This document shows positions 15,622 to 23,870 of a stretch of DNA of 28,324 bases, piece by piece (position 1 is the stretch's first letter; every line of letters begins with the position of its first letter). The stretch is taken from NCBI GenBank assembly GCA_964400655.1, contig CAYNVN010000147.1, forward strand, positions 1 through 28,324, given 5' to 3'. The DNA is from B16-G9 sp964400655. GTDB lineage: Bacteria > Bacteroidota > Bacteroidia > Bacteroidales > F082. Both the position numbers and the translations under genes were made by a program. The notes beneath the pieces were generated by a model. It did no database searches. It saw only the letters and a program-made list of their open reading frames with translations, and was not told where the DNA came from.

Positions 15622-18213
15622 ATGAATTTAAATCAATTCACCATAAAATCACAGGAAGCCATTCAAAAGGCACAGGAGGTTGCCTCGGTTCATGAACAGC
15701 AATCCATTGAGCCTGTTCACCTGTTAAAAGGCGTATTAACGGTAGATGAAAATGTAACCCCGTTTCTTTTGAAGAAGCTGAATGTTAATTTTGAGGTATT
15801 TAGCAAAGCAGTGGATCGGATTGTCGAATCGCTGCCTAAGGTTTCGGGCGGAGAGCAATATCTTTCGCGCGAAGCCAACGAGGTGTTACAGCGTGCTCCG
15901 CGTTACCTCAAAGAGTTCGGAGATGAGTTCGTTTCAATCGAACATTTGTTACTCTCGCTTCTTGAAGTAAAAAGTACCGCATCGCAACTTTTAAAAGATA
16001 ACGGTATTACAAAAGACGGCCTGATGGCGGCCATAAAGGATTTAAGAAAAGGATCCACCGTTAACAGTCAAAGTGCGGAAGACCAGTATAACTCGCTGGA
16101 CAGATACGCCAAGAACCTTAACGATATGGCCGAAAAAGGAAAACTTGATCCTGTTATCGGTCGCGACGAGGAGATAAGAAGGGTTTTGCAGATTTTAACC
16201 CGGCGTACCAAAAACAACCCCATTTTAATCGGGGAACCCGGTGTGGGTAAAACGGCCATTATCGAGGGGCTGGCTCACCGGATAGTTGACGGCGATGTTC
16301 CTGAAAATCTGAAATCGAAAAAGATATATTCTCTCGACATGGGGGCACTTATTGCCGGTGCCAAATATAAAGGAGAGTTTGAAGAACGTTTGAAAGCGGT
16401 TGTTAAAGAGGTTGTTGAATCGGATGGAGAGATTGTGCTCTTTATTGACGAGATACACACCCTTGTGGGTGCCGGAAAATCGGAAGGTGCCATGGATGCC
16501 GCCAACATCCTTAAGCCCGCTCTGGCCCGCGGCGAATTAAGGGCCATTGGCGCTACCACTCTTAAAGAGTATCAAAAGTATTTTGAAAAGGATAAGGCAC
16601 TGGAGCGTCGTTTCCAGATTGTAATGGTTAACGAACCCGATACCATGTCGGCCATCTCCATCCTCAGAGGACTGAAAGAGCGTTACGAAAACCATCATAA
16701 GGTAAGGATTCAGGATGAGGCTATTATTGCTGCCGTGGAGCTGTCGCAACGATACATAACCGACAGGTTTTTGCCCGACAAAGCCATCGACCTGATTGAT
16801 GAAGCGGCCGCCAAGTTGCGGTTGGAAATCAACTCGCTTCCCGAAGAACTGGAAGTGGTTGAAAGACGGATTCGTCAGCTGGAGATTGAAAAAGAAGCCA
16901 TTAAACGTGAAAAAGATAAGGCAAAGCTGGCGATTATCGAAAAAGAGCTTGCCAATTTAAACGACGACCGAAATCAGATGAAAGCCAAATGGCAGGCCGA
17001 AAAAGAACTGGTTGACAAAATCCAGAAACTGAAAAAAGATATTGAGGATTTTAAACTGGAAGCCGAACGTGCCGAACGCGACGGCGACTTTGGAAAAGTA
17101 GCGGAAATACGCTATGGTAAAGTTCAGGAAGCTGAAAAACAGATAGCGTTATTACAACAACAACTTGCCGAATTGCAAGGCGATAAACCGATGATTAACG
17201 AAGAGGTTACCGCCGAAGAGGTTGCCGAAGTGGTATCGCGCTGGACCGGTATTCCGGTTAGCAGAATGCTGCAAAGCGAACGCGAAAAACTGTTGCATCT
17301 TGAAGATGAGTTACACAAACGCGTGGTAGGGCAGGAGGATGCCATAAGTGCCATAGCCGATGCCATTCGCCGAAGCAGAGCAGGGTTGCAGGACACCAAA
17401 CGACCTATAGGCTCGTTTATATTCCTGGGAACAACCGGTGTTGGTAAAACCGAACTGGCAAAAGCACTGGCCGAGTTTTTGTTTAACAACGAAAACTCAA
17501 TGGTAAGAATTGATATGTCGGAGTATCAGGAGCGCCATTCGGTTTCGCGACTGGTGGGGGCACCTCCCGGATATGTAGGGTATGACGAAAGCGGCCAGTT
17601 AACCGAAGCCGTTCGTCGTAAACCATACTCGGTGGTGCTGCTCGACGAAATTGAAAAAGCTCACCCCGACGTGTTTAACATCCTGTTGCAGGTGCTTGAC
17701 GACGGCAGACTAACCGACAATAAAGGTCGTGTGGTTGATTTTAAAAATACCATCATCATTATGACCTCTAACATCGGTTCGCATATCATTCAGGAGCGTT
17801 TTAGTAAATTAACCGATGCCAACGAGGAGGAGGTGGTTGAAAAGACCCGCGAGGAGGTTTTCGAGTTGCTTAAAAAAACCATACGTCCCGAGTTCCTCAA
17901 CAGGATCGATGAAATCATCATGTTCAAACCTTTGTCGAGGAATGAAATACATGATATTGTTAAACTTCAGTTTGAAATGGTTAAAACCATGCTGGCCAAA
18001 AACGGTATTCAGCTTGAAATTACCGATAAGGCCATTAACAAGCTGGCCGACAGCGGTTACGATCCGCAGTTTGGTGCACGCCCGCTGAAACGGGTTGTAC
18101 AGCGAATGGTATTAAACGAACTGTCGAAACTAATCCTGTCAGGTAAAGTGGAGAAAGATCATAAAATCTTAATAGATGTTGAAGGGGATAACCTGGTATT
18201 TAAAAATGTGTAA
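15622..18213 (+). CDS. clpB: ATP-dependent disaggregase ClpB
   Basis: 863 aa, the standard ClpB length. ClpB is a hexameric AAA+ chaperone that, with DnaK, pulls polypeptides out of aggregates after stress. Domains: N-terminal Clp repeats (1-145); first AAA+ module with Walker A GEPGVGKT (204-211), substrate-pore loop AKYKGEFE near 247-254 and Walker B VLFIDE; a coiled-coil middle domain (about 405-530), which separates ClpB from ClpA/ClpX; second AAA+ module with Walker A GTTGVGKT (603-610) and pore loop GYVGYDE; C-terminal domain ending in DNLVFKNV. No ClpP-binding IGF/IGL loop was noticed, consistent with ClpB. ATG is fixed by the AAAGGAGG site 8 bp upstream. Single gene with its own terminator. 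Confidence 0.98.
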   Translation: MNLNQFTIKSQEAIQKAQEVASVHEQQSIEPVHLLKGVLTVDENVTPFLLKKLNVNFEVFSKAVDRIVESLPKVSGGEQYLSREANEVLQRAPRYLKEFGDEFVSIEHLLLSLLEVKSTASQLLKDNGITKDGLMAAIKDLRKGSTVNSQSAEDQYNSLDRYAKNLNDMAEKGKLDPVIGRDEEIRRVLQILTRRTKNNPILIGEPGVGKTAIIEGLAHRIVDGDVPENLKSKKIYSLDMGALIAGAKYKGEFEERLKAVVKEVVESDGEIVLFIDEIHTLVGAGKSEGAMDAANILKPALARGELRAIGATTLKEYQKYFEKDKALERRFQIVMVNEPDTMSAISILRGLKERYENHHKVRIQDEAIIAAVELSQRYITDRFLPDKAIDLIDEAAAKLRLEINSLPEELEVVERRIRQLEIEKEAIKREKDKAKLAIIEKELANLNDDRNQMKAKWQAEKELVDKIQKLKKDIEDFKLEAERAERDGDFGKVAEIRYGKVQEAEKQIALLQQQLAELQGDKPMINEEVTAEEVAEVVSRWTGIPVSRMLQSEREKLLHLEDELHKRVVGQEDAISAIADAIRRSRAGLQDTKRPIGSFIFLGTTGVGKTELAKALAEFLFNNENSMVRIDMSEYQERHSVSRLVGAPPGYVGYDESGQLTEAVRRKPYSVVLLDEIEKAHPDVFNILLQVLDDGRLTDNKGRVVDFKNTIIIMTSNIGSHIIQERFSKLTDANEEEVVEKTREEVFELLKKTIRPEFLNRIDEIIMFKPLSRNEIHDIVKLQFEMVKTMLAKNGIQLEITDKAINKLADSGYDPQFGARPLKRVVQRMVLNELSKLILSGKVEKDHKILIDVEGDNLVFKNV

Positions 18214-18215
18214 TC

Positions 18216-18250
18216 AAAAAGCCGCTTCCTTTGGGAAGCGGCTTTTTTTT
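18216..18250 (+). terminator. clpB intrinsic terminator
   Basis: Stem GCCGCTTCC / GGAAGCGGC (9 bp, extended by A:T pairs) with a TTTG loop, followed by eight T residues, starting 3 nt after the clpB stop. Confidence 0.92.
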
Positions 18251-18334
18251 AATCTTTATTTACAAACACACCCGCATTTCAAGTTATATATTTGATATTA
18301 AGTTGAATTAATAATTTCATTAAAGCATGTAATT

Positions 18335-18634
18335 TTACTTAATAATTCGTTTGTTATTATCTTGTCTGTTATCCCAAAATGAAAGTATTTCAATTCTTTC
18401 TCTATTAATCTCATAAAATATTAAATATTCTTTCATTACAACTACTCTCGTTCTTTTATTGGCTGTTAATCTTCCAATAAATTCGCTTTGAGATAAAGTA
18501 TTTAACAAATTCTCTATTTCATCAATAAGTTTTATACTATAAGCAACACTTTCGTTTCTTGTATTATAGTAATCAAGTATTTGTATCAGTTCTTGTTTAG
18601 CTCTTTGAGACCATATTATTTCTTTTCTAGCCAT
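18335..18634 (-). CDS. ParE/RelE-family toxin
   Basis: 99 aa. Features of the ParE/RelE fold: MARKEIIWSQRAKQELIQILDYY at the N-terminus (helix with W, A-x2-L), the LI(D)EIENLLNTL helix, then strands RVVVMKEYLIFYEI and IEILSFWDNRQD, the usual closing pattern. Members either poison gyrase (ParE) or cleave mRNA on the ribosome (RelE); sequence alone does not decide. The start overlaps the end of the antitoxin gene by 19 nt, typical of translationally coupled toxin-antitoxin pairs. The DNA is visibly more AT-rich than the clpB and citF regions. Confidence 0.83.
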   Translation of the reverse strand: MARKEIIWSQRAKQELIQILDYYNTRNESVAYSIKLIDEIENLLNTLSQSEFIGRLTANKRTRVVVMKEYLIFYEINRERIEILSFWDNRQDNNKRIIK

Positions 18635-18852
18635 TCTCTAATTTCGGATATTGCCTGGGAATTTTTTGTATAATTTCCTTTTTTAACCTGCTTTCTGCTT
18701 TCTTTAATAGACTCTGTTTGTGTTTTGTTAAGCTGGAATAATTCCTGTTCGGAGCTATCAAAAATTGTTTGTAAAGCTCTCAAAAAATTTAAATCTTTTG
18801 AATCTCTTATTCGTGAAATTAAATTATTCTTAATATGAATTGTGCTATCCAT
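18616..18852 (-). CDS. Antitoxin of the ParE/RelE pair
   Basis: 78-aa mostly helical, charged protein encoded just upstream of and overlapping the toxin. It carries no recognisable ribbon-helix-helix or Xre motif, so the DNA-binding type is unknown. The C-terminal half (EIREWLEKK) probably wraps the toxin. Identification as the antitoxin rests on position, size and overlap. An exact -7 box lies about 20 nt upstream of its ATG. Confidence 0.72.
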   Translation of the reverse strand: MDSTIHIKNNLISRIRDSKDLNFLRALQTIFDSSEQELFQLNKTQTESIKESRKQVKKGNYTKNSQAISEIREWLEKK

Positions 18853-18871
18853 TATTCTTTAATTATTGCAA

Positions 18872-18879
18872 CAAAATTA
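18872..18879 (-). promoter_or_regulatory. -7 box of the toxin-antitoxin operon
   Basis: TAATTTTG on the minus strand is an exact TAnnTTTG match, giving a leader of about 14 nt before the antitoxin ATG. Confidence 0.5.
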
Positions 18880-18901
18880 CAATATTATTTAAAAATATCT
18901 C

Positions 18902-20539
18902 TTATTTAACATGCATAATTATCAACGGGTATGATGATTTACCGTTTTTGTGAGTGATCAGCAGGTTATAGTATCCATCGGCAATATTTACGGTATTGAT
19001 GAGCAGTTTTTTGCTTTCCGGAATAACCGGCGACAAAACGGTTACTCCCTGCAGATTAACAATTTCGACACGGTTAATCTTTGATATACTTTCAAATTTC
19101 ACATAAACAAAACGGTCGGCAGGATTGGGAAAAACATTGGCGGATATTTGTTTGTTCTCGCCTACGGATATATCCGAGTCCTGACACTCATAAGCACCTA
19201 TATCGGTGTAGGTATGAAACGGTCTTAATCTGCTCTCTATATCGTAAACAATGCCCTGTTCCGTAAGGTCTTTGCCTTTATCAACAAGGGGTGAGGTTGC
19301 TTTCAAATCGTAATTGTCTTCAGCGGCAGAAACAAATTTGGCCGCTTCCGTATTTTCGTTCTTGTATGTGTTTGAAACATCCACCATTGTTTCGGGAACA
19401 TTGATGTTTATATAGGCATTGTCACCGGCCTCGGTATAACCCGGACTCAACACGGCATTGTTGATGATGTAACCTCTGTTTACTTCATCGTTGGCAAAGG
19501 TAATTCCGAAGGATTTAGGACTTATCACCGTGTTGTTATAAACCTCAATATCTTCTTCAGGGTCGGTAACCGATTTCCCGATATAAATACCATGTTTAAA
19601 TTCTGTTGGGTCATCGGGCTTATAAGAACGACCCGCTCTAACAATAAGATTATTAAACAATTTAAGCGAACCCAGCCCGAACACATCAATTCCGTCGCCT
19701 TTACCATCGTAAATTTTATTGTTGTAAACTTCACATCTGCTGCCGCCCCCGATTAGCATACCGCTCATTTGTCCCGGTTGCTCTTCGTAAGAATCATTTC
19801 TGATGGTGTTGTTATAAACCTTGCAGTCGTGTTCGGCACTACTTACCTGAATACCGTCCCAGCCCGTATTTTCAATAATATTGTTGTAGATACGTGTGCC
19901 GATTAGCACATGCGGAAGAACCACGGTATCGCAATCTCCCGTAAGATGTTGTCCCGAATATTTGGAACTGCCGATGTAAAGTCCTTCGTCGGCAATATCA
20001 TGTACATAACAATCGTGAAATTTAAAATTGTACATGGTAAATTTATCACGGGTTGCCGAAAAATCGTTACATGTCGGGTCGGTTTTGGCGTAAACGCCTG
20101 CAATGGGGGTATTGGCAATTTCCATGTGCTCAATTTCAACATCGGTGCTTAAATCGCCAACGGCAAGGCCTGTTCCCGCACCAACACGCTGTACCTGAAA
20201 ACCGTACTTTATACCGTCGGTTCCTGTTCCGCTTACCTTAATAAACGAGCTGTGAGAAATTTTTATGCCGTAATAATTATCGGTATTGATGATTACCGCC
20301 CCGTTTATATTAATGAAGGTAACGGGTTGTTGGGCGGTACCCTTTACATTTTGAATCAGCAGGTAATCTTTATTTGAACCTTTAATACAAACCGTTTCTC
20401 CCGGACCGTATGTGCCGTTGCTGCCGTCAATCATCAACACGTCAGCCTCAATTTCGTGGTCGCATACCCTTTGCTGGGCATTTACTGCCGAAAATCCCGT
20501 AATCAACACAACTAAAATACCGGTAACAATTCTTTTCAT
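18902..20539 (-). CDS. Secreted right-handed beta-helix protein with T9SS sorting domain
   Basis: 545 aa. Signal peptide 1-22 (ending AVNAQQ). Residues about 75-400 contain many parallel beta-helix (PbH1) repeats with the NNxI/YNNxI ladder (IYNNIIENTGWDGIQVSS, VYNNTIRND, VYNNKIYDGKGDGIDV, LFNNLIVRAG, VYNNTVISP). Next comes a segment SPLVDKG...DIGAYE (about 410-455) that matches the 'choice-of-anchor Q' pattern often following such helices. A type IX secretion C-terminal sorting domain follows (about 465-545, VFPNPADRFVYVKF to the end). Beta-helix proteins of this kind often bind, cleave or epimerise polysaccharide; no catalytic residues can be assigned. It follows the glycosyltransferase gene by 3 bp, implying a joint role in a surface glycan. 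Confidence 0.87.
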   Translation of the reverse strand: MKRIVTGILVVLITGFSAVNAQQRVCDHEIEADVLMIDGSNGTYGPGETVCIKGSNKDYLLIQNVKGTAQQPVTFININGAVIINTDNYYGIKISHSSFIKVSGTGTDGIKYGFQVQRVGAGTGLAVGDLSTDVEIEHMEIANTPIAGVYAKTDPTCNDFSATRDKFTMYNFKFHDCYVHDIADEGLYIGSSKYSGQHLTGDCDTVVLPHVLIGTRIYNNIIENTGWDGIQVSSAEHDCKVYNNTIRNDSYEEQPGQMSGMLIGGGSRCEVYNNKIYDGKGDGIDVFGLGSLKLFNNLIVRAGRSYKPDDPTEFKHGIYIGKSVTDPEEDIEVYNNTVISPKSFGITFANDEVNRGYIINNAVLSPGYTEAGDNAYININVPETMVDVSNTYKNENTEAAKFVSAAEDNYDLKATSPLVDKGKDLTEQGIVYDIESRLRPFHTYTDIGAYECQDSDISVGENKQISANVFPNPADRFVYVKFESISKINRVEIVNLQGVTVLSPVIPESKKLLINTVNIADGYYNLLITHKNGKSSYPLIIMHVK

Positions 20540-20542
20540 AAG

Positions 20543-21727
20543 CTATCCTCTTTTGGCACGTTCCCAGTTAACGCTTTGCTGACCTTTAAAATAGCGCTTA
20601 ATGCCCATCCATACGGCATAATTCATAATAAAGAAGTAATAGGGAATGTATAACAGCTTAACCTTGATGTTTTTGCTTTCGAGATACCAGCCCAGCATGG
20701 CCATTGAATAAAACAGTACCTGTCCGTAAAACAACAAAGTGTAAATATTTCCGAAGTTATCAAAGCCGTACACACTTGCCATCCACAGGTTCAGTAAAAA
20801 GATAACAGGCAGCGACAGGGGAGCAATCGTCCATCGCAACACCCTGTGCGAAATATACTGAAAACTCAGGGTTTTGTATTTGAAAATGTTAAGCAGCGCT
20901 TTCAGTCTGACAATTGACTGGATACCCCCGGCGGCAATACGCACTTTACGTTTAAGCTCTTCTTTAACATTGGCCGACGGTGCTTCAATGGCATATGCCT
21001 CGGGATCGTACTGAATGGTATATCCCTGCATGGCAATACGCAGCGAAATGATAAAGTCGTCCAGCAACGTATCTTTTTCAACCTTTTGAAACAGATTGGT
21101 TCTTACGGCAAACAGCTCTCCTGCTGCCCCAACCACCGAGTAAAGCTCGGCATCCCATTTTTTCAATGTCGATTCGTATTTCCAGTAAATACCTTCGGTG
21201 GCGGCAGCCCCCGATTTATCATAAATACGTTTTTCGCCCGATACACACCCTACCTTGGGATTGGAAAACAGATTAACGATTCTTCTAATGGACTCTTTAC
21301 CCAGCATGGTATTGCCGTCCGAAAAAATAACAATGGGGGTTTTTACAAAATCCATCCCCCGGTTCATGGCACCTATTTTTCCGCCGCGCTCAGGGGTGTG
21401 ATAAACCTCAACCCCTTTATCGGCATACTTTTTCAGCAGATCGGGTGTTCCGTCATCGGAACCGTCGGTAACCCACACCTGTTTTACCTTATGCTGAGGG
21501 TATTCGAGGCTAAACGAGTTGTTAACTTTGTCGTCAACATAATCTTTTTCATTATAGGCGGCAACAAACAGTGTAACTTCAGGTTCGTAACCGGGGTCGG
21601 CAATTTTGCTTTTTCCTTTAAAAAGACGTTTTAAGCGTACCAAAAAGAATAACAAAATACCGTAACCGAGATAAGCATAAAACACAAGAAAGGTTAATAC
21701 CCAAAAAATAATTTCCACTGTTTTCAT
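20543..21727 (-). CDS. Membrane-bound family 2 glycosyltransferase
   Basis: 394 aa. An N-terminal membrane helix (5-30), a GT-A catalytic domain (about 48-270) and three to four C-terminal helices (about 290-380), as in hyaluronan- and poly-GlcNAc-synthase-like enzymes. Motifs: VAAYNE (55-60), D88 in VTDGSDDGT, SDGNT with D137 (DxD-type), LLDDF near D223/D224 as the catalytic-base region. The QxxRW motif of processive synthases is replaced by KRKVRIAAGG (259-268), which suggests a single-sugar or non-processive transferase. It transfers a nucleotide-activated sugar at the inner membrane; donor and acceptor unknown. First gene of an operon with the beta-helix protein. Confidence 0.88.
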   Translation of the reverse strand: MKTVEIIFWVLTFLVFYAYLGYGILLFFLVRLKRLFKGKSKIADPGYEPEVTLFVAAYNEKDYVDDKVNNSFSLEYPQHKVKQVWVTDGSDDGTPDLLKKYADKGVEVYHTPERGGKIGAMNRGMDFVKTPIVIFSDGNTMLGKESIRRIVNLFSNPKVGCVSGEKRIYDKSGAAATEGIYWKYESTLKKWDAELYSVVGAAGELFAVRTNLFQKVEKDTLLDDFIISLRIAMQGYTIQYDPEAYAIEAPSANVKEELKRKVRIAAGGIQSIVRLKALLNIFKYKTLSFQYISHRVLRWTIAPLSLPVIFLLNLWMASVYGFDNFGNIYTLLFYGQVLFYSMAMLGWYLESKNIKVKLLYIPYYFFIMNYAVWMGIKRYFKGQQSVNWERAKRG

Positions 21728-21822
21728 AAAAATTGGTTTTGGTTGAAAATTAATTACAGCTTTAATACAACAATCACAGCCATGGTGTGTGCTTAAGTAT
21801 TAACTGTTTTTGTTTCTATCTA

Positions 21823-21830
21823 CAAACCTA
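21823..21830 (-). promoter_or_regulatory. Candidate -7 box for the glycosyltransferase operon
   Basis: TAGGTTTG on the minus strand matches TAnnTTTG exactly, about 96 nt upstream of the ATG. No -33 element was found. Confidence 0.4.
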
Positions 21831-21954
21831 CTAAAATTTGTAATATGAATCTTCTGTTTTTTTTAATGCCGGAGATGCACTAAAAAGCGCTGTTAATACA
21901 TTAGATTGTTTATGAATAATATAGTAATAATTCAAGGTAAGTAGCATTTATTAC

Positions 21955-21962
21955 TACCTTTG
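21955..21962 (+). promoter_or_regulatory. -7 box of the AbiE operon
   Basis: TACCTTTG, exact match, 17 nt before the AbiEi ATG. The predicted transcription start leaves a leader of only about 10 nt, so the mRNA is almost leaderless and has no Shine-Dalgarno site. Confidence 0.6.
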
Positions 21963-21978
21963 TCAAAACTTTACTAAA

Positions 21979-22770
21979 ATGAACGCTAAAGAATATATCA
22001 ATTATTTATTATCCATTGAGAATTATTCCTTCTCGCTTGAAGAAATCACTAAGCATACTGATGGAAAAGGTACATCACTAAAATTTGAGCTTGCACGACT
22101 AATTGGAAAAAAAGAAATTATAAATCTCAGAAAGGGTTTTTATTTGATAATACCACCAAGATACTCTAAACAAGGAAAATTACCCATTCAATTATATATT
22201 GAAAAGTTGTTTAAAAGTCTTAACCGTAAGTATTATTTAGGATTTTACTCGGCTGCAAAATTTCACGGTGCAAGTCATCAACAAAGCCAGCGAGATTATG
22301 TAATGATAGAAAAACCAAAATTAAATGCTATTGAAAAAAGCGTCTTTGATATACGATTTCTAACCACAGCCAAATGGCCGAATAGAAATATTATTGAAAA
22401 AAAGTCTGACGCTGGTATTTTTAAAATTTCAAGCCCTGCTCTTACGGCAGTAGATTTAATCCATCATCAAACTAAATTAGGTGGGTTAAACAGGATGTTA
22501 GCCATCCTGGAAGAATTAAAGGAAGAAATAAGCCGGGACGACATAAGGGATCTATTAACCTGGTATCCTAATAAAAGCACACTGCAACGCTTCGGATTTC
22601 TACTTGAAGAATTAGATGCAAATCAGAAATTATGCAGGCAAATAAAGGATCATCTCCAACAATCAAAATTTTTCCCTGTATTACTTAGCCCTAAAACCGG
22701 ACAAAAACCGGGTTCTGTTGATAATTTCTGGAAAGTAGATGTAAATATTAAACTGGAAAGTGATTTATGA
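21979..22770 (+). CDS. abiEi: AbiEi-type antitoxin
   Basis: 263 aa. The N-terminal ~85 residues form a winged-helix region (FSLEEITKHTDGKGTSLKFELARLI then IINLRKGFYLIIPPRY), which in AbiEi proteins binds the operon promoter. The C-terminal antitoxin domain follows (YYLGFYSAAKFHGASHQQ, ISSPALTAVDLIHHQTKLGG, the YPNKSTLQRFGFLLEE segment). AbiE is a type IV toxin-antitoxin system that causes abortive phage infection. AbiEi does not bind the toxin but opposes its effect and represses the operon. The stop overlaps the toxin ATG (ATGA). The region is AT-rich compared with its neighbours, pointing to horizontal acquisition. Confidence 0.9.
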   Translation: MNAKEYINYLLSIENYSFSLEEITKHTDGKGTSLKFELARLIGKKEIINLRKGFYLIIPPRYSKQGKLPIQLYIEKLFKSLNRKYYLGFYSAAKFHGASHQQSQRDYVMIEKPKLNAIEKSVFDIRFLTTAKWPNRNIIEKKSDAGIFKISSPALTAVDLIHHQTKLGGLNRMLAILEELKEEISRDDIRDLLTWYPNKSTLQRFGFLLEELDANQKLCRQIKDHLQQSKFFPVLLSPKTGQKPGSVDNFWKVDVNIKLESDL

Positions 22771-23558
22771 TTCCTAAACCATACATAGCAAAATGGCAAG
22801 AACATGCACCCTGGAAACAATTTTATCAGATAGAACAAGATTTAGTAATTAGTCGTGCTTTAGTAGAAATCTTCTCAGATGAATTTCTTAGAGAGAATCT
22901 GGCTTTTAGAGGAGGGACAGCATTACACAAACTATACTTAAATCCGGCACCAAGATATTCAGAGGACATTGATTTAGTTCAAATTAAACCCGGACCCATC
23001 AAACCGATAATGGATCGTCTCAAGGATGTTATTACTTTTTTCGAAGAACCGAGAAAAACACAAGTAAAAGGTCATGATGCCAAAGTGTTGCATCGTTTTA
23101 CATCTGAATACGAAGAAATTCGATTACGGTTAAAATTAGAGATTAATTGTAAAGAACATTTTAATGTATTGGATTGGGTGGACTTTCCATTTAAAGTGGA
23201 AAGCGAATGGTTTTCAGGGAAAGCCGCAATAAGAACATATAGCATTAACGAGCTATTAGGAACAAAGCTCAGGGCACTCTACCAAAGAAGTAAAGGACGG
23301 GATTTATTTGATTTGGATTATTCCAGATTAAATATGAAATTAGATATTAATCAAATAATAAAATGCTTCAAAGAATACACAATATTTGCTACAGAAAAAA
23401 GACCTCCAAGTAAAAAAGAGTTTTTAATAAACATTGAAGAAAAAGAAAATAATCCTGATTTTATTGGAGACATGGAAGGTATATTAAGACCTGAAATAAA
23501 ATACAATCAGGAAGCTGCTTTTGAGTGGTTGAAAAATATAGTAATAGAAAAAATGTAG
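22767..23558 (+). CDS. abiEii: AbiEii-type nucleotidyltransferase toxin
   Basis: 263 aa, DUF1814-type. Nucleotidyltransferase motifs are intact: FRGGTALHKLYL (47-58), RYSEDIDLV with D67 and D69 as metal ligands, then the second conserved block GTKLRALYQRSKGRDLFDL (K167, K176, R178, D179, D182). AbiEii toxins transfer nucleotides, preferring GTP in studied cases; related enzymes modify the tRNA acceptor end, halting growth during phage infection. The ATGA overlap with the antitoxin shows tight coupling. All recognisable active-site residues are present, so the toxin is probably functional. Confidence 0.92.
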   Translation: MIPKPYIAKWQEHAPWKQFYQIEQDLVISRALVEIFSDEFLRENLAFRGGTALHKLYLNPAPRYSEDIDLVQIKPGPIKPIMDRLKDVITFFEEPRKTQVKGHDAKVLHRFTSEYEEIRLRLKLEINCKEHFNVLDWVDFPFKVESEWFSGKAAIRTYSINELLGTKLRALYQRSKGRDLFDLDYSRLNMKLDINQIIKCFKEYTIFATEKRPPSKKEFLINIEEKENNPDFIGDMEGILRPEIKYNQEAAFEWLKNIVIEKM

Positions 23559-23870
23559 TATGAGTAAATGCCATAAAAAATACTCTTATTAAAGCCATAC
23601 GAAAAGACAGTGCAAACAAAATCTCATAAATAATTGCAGGAATGGGTAGTAAAATTAAGCATTAGTAGTCCGTAAAAAGCATATTGTAAGTTGAAAGGTT
23701 AAAGCCTTGTAACAGATATCTAATCTTAGCCAAACCGTTATAAAAAGTACCAGACAAACTGAGTATCTATTTTTTTTCGACCATTGCATTTTCTGCATGA
23801 TAAAAATCTAAAAACTTAAACAACTTAATTACCTTTGTCTGCTAATTTAGAAAACAGAAAACAGCATAAT
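23559..23870. other. Intergenic region between AbiE and citrate lyase
   Basis: 312 bp, AT-rich, no plausible gene or RNA recognised. It ends with the citDE promoter at 23830-23837. No clear hairpin terminator follows the abiEii stop. Confidence 0.6.
23830..23837 (+). promoter_or_regulatory. -7 box of the citrate lyase operon
   Basis: TACCTTTG, exact match to TAnnTTTG. Transcription would begin near 23844, about 27 nt before the ATG at 23871. A TTG at 23835 in the same frame overlaps this box and so cannot be the start. Confidence 0.65.

Noticed and set aside
18902..20539. Beta-helix protein as the missing NosD
   Set aside because: It has a T9SS sorting domain and an anchor-Q type segment, pairs with a glycosyltransferase and lies beyond clpB, so it is not a periplasmic NosFY partner.
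23835..23870. TTG start that would extend CitD-CitE by 12 residues
   Set aside because: The TTG lies inside the exact -7 promoter box TACCTTTG; the ATG at 23871 fits a normal leader and the CitD N-terminus.
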